This document shows positions 1 to 7,522 of a stretch of DNA of 26,371 nucleotides, piece after piece. The DNA is taken from positions 1 to 26,371 of the forward strand of contig DJGJ01000039.1 in NCBI GenBank assembly GCA_002432715.1. The letters are read 5' to 3'. Numbering within the stretch: position 1 is the stretch's first letter; the number at the start of each line of letters is the position of its first letter. The notes beneath the pieces are model-generated. The model was not told where the DNA came from, searched no databases, and saw only the letters and a program-made list of their open reading frames with translations. Made by a program: the position numbers and the translations under genes. This stretch comes from Sphaerochaeta sp. UBA5849 (GTDB taxonomy: Bacteria > Spirochaetota > Spirochaetia > Sphaerochaetales > Sphaerochaetaceae).

Positions 1-16
1 AACTTGTAAACTCACG

Positions 17-481
17 CTAGGCGAGTTCCTTGCCCAGCTTTTGGATTTCGGCAATGAACTGGCCGAGGTCGTTGAAGGCCTTGTAGACGGCTGCAAAGCG
101 GACATATGCCACCAAATCCACTTCCCTCAGCTGCTTCAGTGCTTCATCCCCGATATCTGAAGAGGCGATTTCCCGTTTGCTTCCCACCTTGAGCATGATG
201 GCATCCTCGATGTTTTGCAGCAGGGTGTCTATTTGATTCTCACTGATTTTCAGTTTCTCGGTGCAAGAGCGTATGCCCCTTCCCAATTTGTTCAAATCGA
301 AGGGTTCCCGTCTTCCGTCACGTTTGATGACCATCAGCGGCTTGTCCTCGATCCTCTCATAACTGGTGAAACGGTAACCGCACGAATTGCACTGGCGCCT
401 GCGCCGAATCGTTGAACCGCTGGAATTCTGCCTCGATTCCAATACCTTGTCATCCATCTGTGAGCAGTGGGGGCATCGCAT
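17..481 (-). CDS. nrdR: Transcriptional repressor NrdR
   Basis: This is the zinc-ribbon/ATP-cone repressor that senses ATP/dATP and shuts down ribonucleotide reductase operons. The 154-residue product has the expected length. Cysteines C3, C6, C31 and C34 form the zinc ribbon (MRCPHC and CNSCG), followed by an Arg-rich patch (RRRRQC) and an ATP-cone starting near residue 46 (VIKRDGRREPFD). I chose the ATG at 479-481 because MRCPHC is the family N-terminus and an AGGAGG ribosome site lies just upstream (about 488-493). An in-frame start at 514 would add 11 unlikely residues. No nrd gene is in the window, so its targets lie elsewhere. Family assignment is very secure. Confidence 0.96.
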   Translation of the reverse strand: MRCPHCSQMDDKVLESRQNSSGSTIRRRRQCNSCGYRFTSYERIEDKPLMVIKRDGRREPFDLNKLGRGIRSCTEKLKISENQIDTLLQNIEDAIMLKVGSKREIASSDIGDEALKQLREVDLVAYVRFAAVYKAFNDLGQFIAEIQKLGKELA

Positions 482-503
482 ACAGGTTCCTCCTCGTGCA
501 TCC

Positions 504-532
504 AGTATACACACTGTGCATGGGCTTCACAA
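504..532 (-). promoter_or_regulatory. Candidate sigma70 promoter of nrdR
   Basis: Read leftward, TTGTGA (527-532, 4/6 to the -35 consensus) and TATACT (504-509, 5/6 to the -10) are separated by exactly 17 bases. This gives a short leader carrying the AGGAGG site of nrdR. Called by consensus match only. Confidence 0.55.
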
Positions 533-533
533 G

Positions 534-560
534 AAAATAGTGTTTTTATGGCGCTATTTT
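534..560. promoter_or_regulatory. Inverted repeat upstream of nrdR promoter
   Basis: AAAATAG (534-540) and CTATTTT (554-560) are perfect inverted arms around a 13-base spacer. They abut the -35 box of the nrdR promoter, where a regulator could bind. The arms do not resemble the 16-bp NrdR box, so autoregulation is not directly supported. Confidence 0.35.
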
Positions 561-657
561 CGATACAATTATCAATGCTTTACACTAGATGTAGGTTTTG
601 ATGTGTTTCGCTGAGGTGTAGTGAAGCTGTGCAATTTTCCAACAATTCCAGCTATAT

Positions 658-687
658 TTGTTGTAAAAAGTTATATCTTGTGATAAT
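658..687 (+). promoter_or_regulatory. Candidate promoter of the ACT-THEP1-YhhQ operon
   Basis: TTGTTG (658-663) and GATAAT (682-687, 5/6) are spaced 18 bases apart, in an A/T-rich stretch about 20 bases before the start codon at 708. The -35 is weak. The rest of the 482-707 intergenic region shows no gene or known riboswitch. Confidence 0.4.
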
Positions 688-707
688 AATAACATAACGG
701 AGGCAGT

Positions 708-1367
708 ATGGCTGATTCAGTAAGCGGTTGTGTAAAACGGATTGTGGACAAATCTCCTTTTATCCACGAGATGTTGATCAATGGGATTCTCTCGTTCAGC
801 AATTACGCATCCTCGATCCAGGACGAGGTTCAGAAAGCTTACGGCAAGGAAGTCAAAGCCAGTGCCATCGTGATGGCCCTCAGGCGCTATGCTGAAGAGT
901 TGCGCAAAGGCAGCTACAAGAAGCAGGTGGGTAATGTTGAGTACGGGATTGTCATGAAGACCAATATCTTCGACCTCAATCTGGTGCGCCGCGACAGTTT
1001 CATCAGCAAGTTGGGTGTCCTGTATGGACAGATCTCCACCGAGAAAGGTGATTTTTTGAATATCACCCTGGGCAGCCATGAAGTATCGTTGGCGGTCAGT
1101 GAGAAGTACCGATCTCTGGTCGGCGAGCTCGCCAAGGACGAGGAAGTGTTGCATCAGATGGACGACTTGGTAGCCCTCTCCTTGGTGTTCACCGGTGATT
1201 TCCTCCAAACACCGGGTATTGTCTATGAGGCGGTGAGGCATTTGGCCTGGGAGCAGATCAATGTGATTGAAATCGTCTCTACGATGAATGAGCTCACCTT
1301 TGTCATCAAGCGGGAGGACTCAATGAAAGCGTTTGATGTACTGCAGGGCTTCTTGGGTGCAAACTAG
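708..1367 (+). CDS. ACT-domain protein of unknown specific role
   Basis: This 219-residue protein ends in a recognisable ACT domain (about residues 152-216). The pattern PGIVYEAVRHLAWEQINVIEI followed by a short strand (ELTFVIKRED) is the aspartokinase-type ACT fold that binds small ligands, often amino acids. Residues 1-75 are predicted helical with basic stretches (ALRRYAEELRKGSYKK) and could be a nucleic-acid-binding or winged-helix part, but I cannot assign it. There is no catalytic domain, so this is probably a ligand sensor rather than an aspartokinase. The start is supported by GGAGG at 699-703. It is the first gene of an operon and its end overlaps the next gene, so a coupled function with the NTPase and transporter is possible but unproven. 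Confidence 0.8.
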   Translation: MADSVSGCVKRIVDKSPFIHEMLINGILSFSNYASSIQDEVQKAYGKEVKASAIVMALRRYAEELRKGSYKKQVGNVEYGIVMKTNIFDLNLVRRDSFISKLGVLYGQISTEKGDFLNITLGSHEVSLAVSEKYRSLVGELAKDEEVLHQMDDLVALSLVFTGDFLQTPGIVYEAVRHLAWEQINVIEIVSTMNELTFVIKREDSMKAFDVLQGFLGAN

Positions 1368-1857
1368 GCTTACCTTGGTGGTCGCTCCCCTGAACGGGGG
1401 AAAGACCACGTACTTGGTGCACTTGATAGAAACACTGAAACAGGACGGTCTTGCTGTAGGGGGAGTGCTTGCCCTTGCCAATCCTGAAAAAACTTGGTAT
1501 AGACTCAAAGACCTGTCCAGTACAGAGTCCAGGCTTGTCCTCTGTGAAACGCAGTCGCTTGGAATGCAGCGCATAGGCCGCTTCAGCATCGATGCTGAAG
1601 GTTTTGCCTGGGCGAACGCACTCATAGAGAAATCACTGGGGAAATCCGATGTGGTGGTCTTCGATGAAATCGGCAGGCTGGAGTTGAACGACGGTGGCTT
1701 GGCCCCTTCGTTTCGCAAGGCTCTTGCCCGAAAACAGGTAAGTATCCTTGCTGCTGTCAGGGATGTGCATGTAGAGGAAGTGGTGAGGCATTTCGGCCTG
1801 GAGGCATCCGAACTGAATCTGGTGCAGGTGAACAAGGATGATATCGAAAATGAATGA
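1357..1857 (+). CDS. THEP1-type nucleoside-triphosphatase (P-loop NTPase)
   Basis: A small P-loop NTPase of about 166 residues. The Walker A is a variant beginning with Ala, APLNGGKT (residues 10-17). The Walker B region VVVFDEIGRLEL (about 100-110) has the DEIG-LE signature of the THEP1/NTPase_1 family, which hydrolyses NTPs in vitro and whose cellular role is poorly known. I prefer the GTG start at 1357, which overlaps the upstream stop by 11 bases, has a GCAGGG site 8 bases upstream and puts the P-loop close to the N-terminus as in the family. ATG at 1336 is an alternative. The 3' end overlaps the transporter gene by 8 bases, so translation is probably coupled. Confidence 0.8.
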   Translation: MQTRLTLVVAPLNGGKTTYLVHLIETLKQDGLAVGGVLALANPEKTWYRLKDLSSTESRLVLCETQSLGMQRIGRFSIDAEGFAWANALIEKSLGKSDVVVFDEIGRLELNDGGLAPSFRKALARKQVSILAAVRDVHVEEVVRHFGLEASELNLVQVNKDDIENE

Positions 1858-2548
1858 ACTCTATTGGTTTGTAATGCTGCTCTGCAATTTCATCTTGATC
1901 ATGTTTGCTTTCCGAAAATGGGGAAAGCTGGGTCTGTACATCTGGGTGCCCATCAGCGTCATCGTTGCCAATATTCAGGTTACGAAAAACGTCATGCTTT
2001 TCGGATTGGAAGCTACGCTTGGCAATATCGTCTATGCCACAGGTTTCCTTGCAACCGATATTCTCAGTGAGTTCTACGGAAAGAAAGAGTCGGCAAAAGC
2101 GGTGGCGATCGGTTTTTTCAGCCTGCTCACCATGACGATCCTGATGCAGGTCGCACTGTTCTTCGAGCCGGCTGTTTCTGATATCGGCCATGCTTCCCTG
2201 GCTCACATATTTGGCTTGATGCCGAGAATCGCTTTCGGCTCCCTGACTGCCTATGTGATCAGCAATATGCACGACATCTGGGCCTTTGATTTCTGGAAGC
2301 GCAAGAAGCCTGGACGCAATACCTTGTGGCTGCGCAACAACCTGAGCACCTTTGCGAGCCAACTCATCGATACACTGGTTTTCACCATGATTGCTTTCTG
2401 GAACGTGTATCCAACCAATGTTCTGGCCCAGATCATGCTTTCCACCTATCTCTTGAAGTGGGTGGTCGCAGTATTCGATACACCGTTCATCTACCTTGCA
2501 AGGCATTGGTACGATACAGGAAAACTTCCTCCAAGTAGCACTATTTAG
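1850..2548 (+). CDS. yhhQ: Queuosine precursor transporter, YhhQ/DUF165 family
   Basis: A polytopic inner-membrane protein of 232 residues with about six hydrophobic segments. The block TKNVMLFGLEATLGN followed by GFLATDILSEFYGKKE is the hallmark of the YhhQ (QPTR/DUF165) family, which imports queuosine precursors such as preQ0/preQ1 for tRNA modification. A second conserved part is QLIDTLVFTMIAFW near residue 170. ATG 1850 sits in an ATGAATGA overlap with the NTPase stop. An ATG at 1838 would place the ribosome site too close. No queuosine biosynthesis gene or preQ1 riboswitch is visible here, so substrate is inferred from the family. The 3' end overlaps the convergent phosphatase gene by 8 bases. 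Confidence 0.88.
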   Translation: MNELYWFVMLLCNFILIMFAFRKWGKLGLYIWVPISVIVANIQVTKNVMLFGLEATLGNIVYATGFLATDILSEFYGKKESAKAVAIGFFSLLTMTILMQVALFFEPAVSDIGHASLAHIFGLMPRIAFGSLTAYVISNMHDIWAFDFWKRKKPGRNTLWLRNNLSTFASQLIDTLVFTMIAFWNVYPTNVLAQIMLSTYLLKWVVAVFDTPFIYLARHWYDTGKLPPSSTI

Positions 2549-3347
2549 CGGGCAATACTTCCCTCAGTGCCTTGATGCACGCCTTTGTCCCTGCATAGAA
2601 GGAGGGAAAGAAAGGTTTGCGTTCCAAGAGGAATGCATCGTCGTAGACGAACGGCGTCCCGTCGACATACTCGATATCCATTCCTACGTGTAAAAGCACT
2701 GCGTGGGCTGCTGCAATATCCCAGACGTAGCAACTCTGGTTTACACACCCTTGGATGTGGTCATAGAGCACCGGGCTGAGCATGTGCAGGATCGATGAGC
2801 CGAAGATGCGGATTTTGCCTTCATAGCGGGAGAAATCCATAAGTCGCTGGCCGCTTGAACCCATGGTGATCTGGTGAGGGAAGTCCTTGTCGGGGGCGAT
2901 GAAAAACGGTTTTCCGTTTATTGTCAGTTCCTTGCCGGGATCGAGACGCAAAAACAACTCGTCCTCTCCAAGCCCCCAGCGCGGTGCACTGATCATGGCC
3001 CCCACCGGTTTTCTGTTTTTGTCCAGAATGCCCAGGGCCACCGCCCAGGAGGGCAGGCCTTGTGAGTAGACATCCGTTCCATCGATTGGATCGAGGACGA
3101 AGGTGTAGGGAGCTTTGTCATCAAACGGGGTGAGTGTCTCCTCACTGATGATGTTCACATCCTCAAAGAGCTCGGCAACAACACCCAGAATTCGATGGGA
3201 TATGGCCAAATCGGTTTCAGTAATGACCGTTCCATCGCTCTTGTAGGAACGATGAATGGACTGTTGCTGTTCTTTTGCTTTCCTGCCTGCATCCTGTACA
3301 ACCAGGGCCAAGGCATCCAATGCCTTTTGGTCGAGTAGTCTATCCAT
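2541..3347 (-). CDS. Inositol monophosphatase / CysQ-family phosphatase
   Basis: A Mg-dependent, lithium-sensitive-type phosphatase of the IMPase superfamily, 268 residues. The metal-binding motifs are all present: E69-E70 in ISEET, D86-P-I-D89-G-T (DPIDGT) and W209-D210 in YVWDIAAAH. Members act on inositol phosphate, fructose-1,6-bisphosphate, or 3'-phosphoadenosine 5'-phosphate (CysQ); motifs alone do not separate these. The start is ATG 3345-3347; a purine-rich AGGGAAGG lies 13 bases upstream, rather far. It is back to back with mfd (34-base gap), so each promoter would lie close to or within the other gene. Its last codons overlap the end of yhhQ. Confidence 0.87.
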   Translation of the reverse strand: MDRLLDQKALDALALVVQDAGRKAKEQQQSIHRSYKSDGTVITETDLAISHRILGVVAELFEDVNIISEETLTPFDDKAPYTFVLDPIDGTDVYSQGLPSWAVALGILDKNRKPVGAMISAPRWGLGEDELFLRLDPGKELTINGKPFFIAPDKDFPHQITMGSSGQRLMDFSRYEGKIRIFGSSILHMLSPVLYDHIQGCVNQSCYVWDIAAAHAVLLHVGMDIEYVDGTPFVYDDAFLLERKPFFPSFYAGTKACIKALREVLPAK

Positions 3348-3381
3348 TGTATTGCATAACCTTCCCTCTCATGATAGGGTA

Positions 3382-6300
3382 ATGGCGCTTATGCAAACGC
3401 CAATTTCCACCCTTGTCCAATCGTATATCAAAAGCAGCAACGCTTACAAGGCATATGGAGCAGGGTCCAACCACCTCGCTATCCAGGGGCTTGAAGGGTA
3501 TCCTTTAGCTCAATTCCTCAGGTTGATCAGTCGCAAACATGCAGGCAGGGTATGGGCGGTTTGTCCTACCGAGGAGAGTGCACAACAGCTGCTCAAGGAC
3601 AGCGGATTCTCGGTAAACGGCACTGGTGTCATGCAGACGCCGCTCTCCAACAATGAGACCAGGATCGTCTACCTGAGCGGCAACGGGAGGAAATTATACA
3701 CCCCCTTCAATGCCGACAATGTGGAGTACGACCAACTCAATCGGTTGATGCAGATCCAGGAGATGAAACAGGGTGTGGTGGTAACCCACCTCAGGCCGTT
3801 CGTCTCTCCGCTTGTTAGCCCGGCAACACTGAAACAGGCATCGCTTACCATCAAAGTAGGATCTGTCTTCGACACCGCCTCCTTTTCCCGATTGCTTGCC
3901 AATGCAGGTTATCTCCACACCGTATCGACATCGGCTATGGGAGAGTACTCGATGCGAGGTGAAGTGCTGGATATTTTCCCCTATGAAAGCGAGTATCCGT
4001 ACCGGATTTATGCCGACTGGGATACGGTAGGCAAAATCGCCCGCTACAACCCCATTACCCAGGAGAGCATCACCACGGTGGGCAAGCTCACCCTCTCCTT
4101 GGTGGATGCAACCAGTGAACTGGCCACCACCTCGATCGGAGAGTATTTGACTGATGATGACCTGTTTTGTTTTATCGGCGACCAGCGGCTGGCGACCAGC
4201 TATCACAGCCTGCAGGTGGAAGCCAAAGCCCTCTATCGCCAGGCGTTTTTGGAAGACCGTGAGGCCAAAAAGCCCGATGCCCTGCTCTTCGATTTCCCTT
4301 CCTTCCAGAAAGCGTGCCGCACTAGCATAACCCTGTACGATATTGCCGGCCAGAACCAGGAGGCTTATCGGTTCGACATCGAGGGACCCCGTTCCTATTT
4401 TGGAAATTTCACCTTGCTCAAGGAAGATTTGAAGAGTCTGGACAAGCAGGGTTGGAGCATTGTGATCTTCACCGAGAACCAACTGCAAAAACAACGGTTG
4501 ATGCAGATGCTGAGCGCCTTTCCCTTCCTTGGATGGGAGGACCGGGCGATCAGCGGCGGGTTCGGAATCCCCTCGCTGAAAGTGGTTGCCATCTGCGAGC
4601 ACGAGATTTTCGGACGCAGGCGGCAGGTGATAAAAACACTTCAGCATACGCAGACCTCCGCACTCGATTCATTCGTCGACCTGAATGAAGGTGACTATGT
4701 TGTCCATGTGAATTATGGGGTAGGACAATTTGTCAAGATCGACCGGGTCTCCAGTTTCGACCGCGAGCGCGACTTCATAAAAATCGCCTACGCCGACAAT
4801 GAGATGCTCTATGTCCCGATTGAACAGGCAAACCTGATTCAGCGCTATATCGGAAGCGATACAGGGCTGCCGAAAAAGGACAAGCTCGGAGGCCAGGGAT
4901 GGGAGAACAAGAAAGCCAAGGCCCGAAAAAATGCCGAGGATTTGGCAAAACACCTCATCTCGCTGTATGCAAAACGCAAGAACAGCGTCGGATTCGCCTT
5001 TCCCAAGGATACCGACTGGCAGCTGCAGTTCGAAGCCTCATTTCCCTTCGATGAAACAGCGGACCAGCTGACCTGCATCGAGGATATCAAGGAAGATATG
5101 GAGAAGCCGATCGTCATGGACCGCCTGGTTTGCGGCGACGTAGGCTACGGAAAGACGGAAATTGCCTTTCGCGCCGTATTCAAGGCCGTCATGGGTGGCA
5201 AACAGGTTGCCTTTCTTGCCCCGACAACCATTTTGGCTGAACAGCATTATCAGAATTTTCTCAAACGGGTGGGGAACTTTCCCATCCGTTGTGCACAGCT
5301 ATCGAGAATTGTGGCAAAGAAAGAGCAGAAGCAGACACTCATCGGTCTTGCAGAAGGCAAGGTGGATGTGTTGTTTGGAACCCACAGGATTTTGCAGAAG
5401 GATATCGTGTACCGTGATCTGGGACTGTTGGTGGTGGATGAGGAACAGCGTTTCGGCGTCAAGGACAAGGAACGGATCAAGACGCTGAGGGCGAGCATCG
5501 ACTCGCTCTCCTTGAGTGCCACCCCGATTCCCCGGACCCTGTATATGTCGCTCTTGAAGATTCGTGACATGTCCTTGCTTGCCACACCCCCTATCGCACG
5601 CAGACCCATACAGACCTATATCGGTGAATATGATGAGCAAACCATTGTTCGGGCCATCCGTGATGAGGTTGGCCGAGGCGGCCAGGTCTTTTTCCTGCAC
5701 AACCGTATCGAAAGTCTTGACGAGGTTGTGTTTCAGCTGACCAAGTTGCTGCCTGATGTCATCATTGAGAGCGCTCATGGGCAGATGGACAGCACCAAGC
5801 TCGAGGACACGATGCGTCGGTTCATCCATGAAGGCATCCAGGTGCTGGTTTCCACCACAATCATCGAGAACGGCATCGACATCCCAAACGTCAACACCAT
5901 CATCATCGACCGCGCCGACCGCTACGGACTGAGTCAGTTGTACCAGCTTCGCGGAAGGGTGGGGCGAAACGACAGCCAAGCCTATGCATATCTTTTCTAC
6001 CCACAGGGGAGCGCCCTCAGCGAGATCGCCCTCAAGCGGCTGAAGATCATCAGTGAACACACAGAACTGGGCAGCGGCTTCAAGGTGGCGATGAAGGATA
6101 TGGAACTGAGAGGAACTGGGAACCTGCTCGGGCGCGAACAAAGCGGCCATCTGGCTTCGGTCGGCCTTGATATGTACATCCGCATCCTTGACGAGGCGAT
6201 CAGGGACCTGCAGCATGAAGGTGTCAGGGAAGAGGACAAGGAAGTGTTTCTGGAGCTCGATTATACAGGCTTTATTCCTGACACCTACATCAAGGCGCCT

Positions 6301-6678
6301 TCGGTCAAATTCGATATCTACCGCAAGATTTCATCCATCGTCAATGACGAGCAGCTGCAAGGCTTGGCCAGCGAGTTGTCCGACCGTTTCGGGCCTCCTC
6401 CGGTCGAGGTGGCGAACCTGCTTTACATCGCCGAGATCAAGATCATCTGCCGCAAACTCTCGATCATCCATCTGACCGACCGCAAGGGTGTGGTTGCCGT
6501 TGAGTTCGGCAAAGTTGCGGATTTGAATGTCAACAAGGTCATGAATCTCATCGCCCTGAGCAACAAGAGCGTTTGGCTTGATATGAGACGCATGAATGTA
6601 ATGTATATGAAAACCGATGCGGTTTCTCTCAAGGACAAGGCGTTGTTCTTGATGGAGAAGCTGCAGCGCCTGATATAG
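3382..6678 (+). CDS. mfd: Transcription-repair coupling factor Mfd
   Basis: Mfd removes RNA polymerase stalled at DNA lesions and recruits UvrA. About 1098 residues, the usual family size. Domain order: UvrB-like N-terminal module; CarD-like RNA-polymerase-interaction domain near residues 430-495 (DLNEGDYVVHVNYGVGQF); superfamily 2 translocase with Walker A GDVGYGKT (585-592), DEEQ box (686-689), SATPIPRTL, and a motif VI region ending QLYQLRGRVGR; then the C-terminal TRCF domain. I chose ATG 3382 (AGGG just upstream); ATG 3391 is equally possible, while the open frame from 3256 would run into the opposite gene. Stop at 6676-6678 is followed after a few bases by trmB, so the two are probably one transcript. 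Confidence 0.97.
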   Translation: MALMQTPISTLVQSYIKSSNAYKAYGAGSNHLAIQGLEGYPLAQFLRLISRKHAGRVWAVCPTEESAQQLLKDSGFSVNGTGVMQTPLSNNETRIVYLSGNGRKLYTPFNADNVEYDQLNRLMQIQEMKQGVVVTHLRPFVSPLVSPATLKQASLTIKVGSVFDTASFSRLLANAGYLHTVSTSAMGEYSMRGEVLDIFPYESEYPYRIYADWDTVGKIARYNPITQESITTVGKLTLSLVDATSELATTSIGEYLTDDDLFCFIGDQRLATSYHSLQVEAKALYRQAFLEDREAKKPDALLFDFPSFQKACRTSITLYDIAGQNQEAYRFDIEGPRSYFGNFTLLKEDLKSLDKQGWSIVIFTENQLQKQRLMQMLSAFPFLGWEDRAISGGFGIPSLKVVAICEHEIFGRRRQVIKTLQHTQTSALDSFVDLNEGDYVVHVNYGVGQFVKIDRVSSFDRERDFIKIAYADNEMLYVPIEQANLIQRYIGSDTGLPKKDKLGGQGWENKKAKARKNAEDLAKHLISLYAKRKNSVGFAFPKDTDWQLQFEASFPFDETADQLTCIEDIKEDMEKPIVMDRLVCGDVGYGKTEIAFRAVFKAVMGGKQVAFLAPTTILAEQHYQNFLKRVGNFPIRCAQLSRIVAKKEQKQTLIGLAEGKVDVLFGTHRILQKDIVYRDLGLLVVDEEQRFGVKDKERIKTLRASIDSLSLSATPIPRTLYMSLLKIRDMSLLATPPIARRPIQTYIGEYDEQTIVRAIRDEVGRGGQVFFLHNRIESLDEVVFQLTKLLPDVIIESAHGQMDSTKLEDTMRRFIHEGIQVLVSTTIIENGIDIPNVNTIIIDRADRYGLSQLYQLRGRVGRNDSQAYAYLFYPQGSALSEIALKRLKIISEHTELGSGFKVAMKDMELRGTGNLLGREQSGHLASVGLDMYIRILDEAIRDLQHEGVREEDKEVFLELDYTGFIPDTYIKAPSVKFDIYRKISSIVNDEQLQGLASELSDRFGPPPVEVANLLYIAEIKIICRKLSIIHLTDRKGVVAVEFGKVADLNVNKVMNLIALSNKSVWLDMRRMNVMYMKTDAVSLKDKALFLMEKLQRLI

Positions 6679-6686
6679 GAGTGTTG

Positions 6687-7424
6687 ATGCAGGAAAACCA
6701 AGGAACGATTTTCCAGGATATTCCAGAGTTGGAGTGGGTGGAGACCAAAGAGGATGGGAAGAAGAGACCCATCAAGAGTTATGTGCTCAGGGGCTCATAC
6801 CTGCGCACCTACCAGGTACAGGCCATCCGCCGCTACTATGGTACCTACGGCATCCCATACAGCAAGACCAAGCTCGAGTGGAACCAGGTGTTTGGAAACG
6901 ACAACCCTGTTGTAATTGAGATTGGGTTCGGCATGGGTACGGCAACGGAGCGCATAGCCAAGGAACGCAGCCAATACAACTACCTTGGCTTGGAGGTGTT
7001 TCTTTCGGGGTTTGCAAAGCTCTTGCATGCTGTGGGATCTGGGCATCTGGATAATGTAAGGTTGATGCGCTTTGATGCAGTCGAAGTTCTTTCCACCATG
7101 GTCGAGGATGGAAGTATTGCAGGATTTCACATATTCTTTCCCGATCCTTGGCCGAAAAAGCGCCAACAGAAACGACGCCTGATCCAAGCACCGTTTGCCC
7201 GGTTGCTTGCTTCCAAGCTTAAATCTGGTGGATACATCTATTGCGTGACCGATTGGGAGGAGTATGCCTTCCAGATGCTGGATGTCTTCTCCCACACCGA
7301 AGGCTTGCACAATCCCCACCCAGGATTCTGTCCCCCGGTACCGTGGAGGGACACAACCAAGTTCGAACAGAAGGGAAGGGCCAAGCAGCACACCATCTTC
7401 GAAGTCTGGTTCGAAAAGCAGTAG
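6687..7424 (+). CDS. trmB: tRNA (guanine-N7-)-methyltransferase TrmB
   Basis: This enzyme uses S-adenosylmethionine to make m7G46 in the variable loop of tRNAs. The 245-residue protein has the SAM-binding motif VVIEIGFGMGT (about residues 75-85), the LGLEV segment and the TrmB signature FPDPWPKKR (151-159). A C-terminal block with TKFEQKGRA matches the substrate-binding end of the family. ATG 6687 is preceded at five bases by AGGAG, which overlaps the tail of mfd; the GTG and TTG codons just before are less well placed. The N-terminal extension of about 70 residues before the SAM motif is somewhat long and basic. Confidence 0.95.
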   Translation: MQENQGTIFQDIPELEWVETKEDGKKRPIKSYVLRGSYLRTYQVQAIRRYYGTYGIPYSKTKLEWNQVFGNDNPVVIEIGFGMGTATERIAKERSQYNYLGLEVFLSGFAKLLHAVGSGHLDNVRLMRFDAVEVLSTMVEDGSIAGFHIFFPDPWPKKRQQKRRLIQAPFARLLASKLKSGGYIYCVTDWEEYAFQMLDVFSHTEGLHNPHPGFCPPVPWRDTTKFEQKGRAKQHTIFEVWFEKQ

Positions 7425-7434
7425 ATGAAAAGAG

Positions 7435-7466
7435 GGAAGGGAGCCTGCCGCCGCACGCTCCCTTCC
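7435..7466 (-). terminator. Hairpin terminator after the EF-G II gene
   Basis: Perfect 10-bp arms GGAAGGGAGC (7435-7444) and GCTCCCTTCC (7457-7466) with a 12-base loop. Read leftward the stem is followed by CTCTTTTC, a short T run, fitting termination of the leftward gene ending at 7523. It could also stop trmB read-through. Confidence 0.6.
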
Positions 7467-7490
7467 AAGGTTCACAAATTCACTCTCAAG

Positions 7491-7511
7491 CAATCAGAAT
7501 ACTTCTGATTG
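7491..7511 (+). terminator. Second hairpin between convergent genes
   Basis: Perfect 9-bp arms CAATCAGAA (7491-7499) and TTCTGATTG (7503-7511) with a three-base loop, then TTTC on the plus strand. This is a plausible weak terminator for trmB. Confidence 0.5.
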
Positions 7512-7522
7512 TTTCACCTTGC

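Noticed and set aside
580..592. TACACTAGATGTA as a possible NrdR box
   Set aside because: Only the four outer bases of each end are symmetrical, it is shorter than the 16-bp box, and no nrd gene is next to it.
482..707. A preQ1 riboswitch upstream of the operon holding yhhQ
   Set aside because: No preQ1 aptamer hallmarks (C-rich loop, A-rich tail before the ribosome site) were seen.
3694..4647. A 317-codon leftward frame inside mfd
   Set aside because: It is antisense to a fully conserved gene; the composition follows from the mfd codons.
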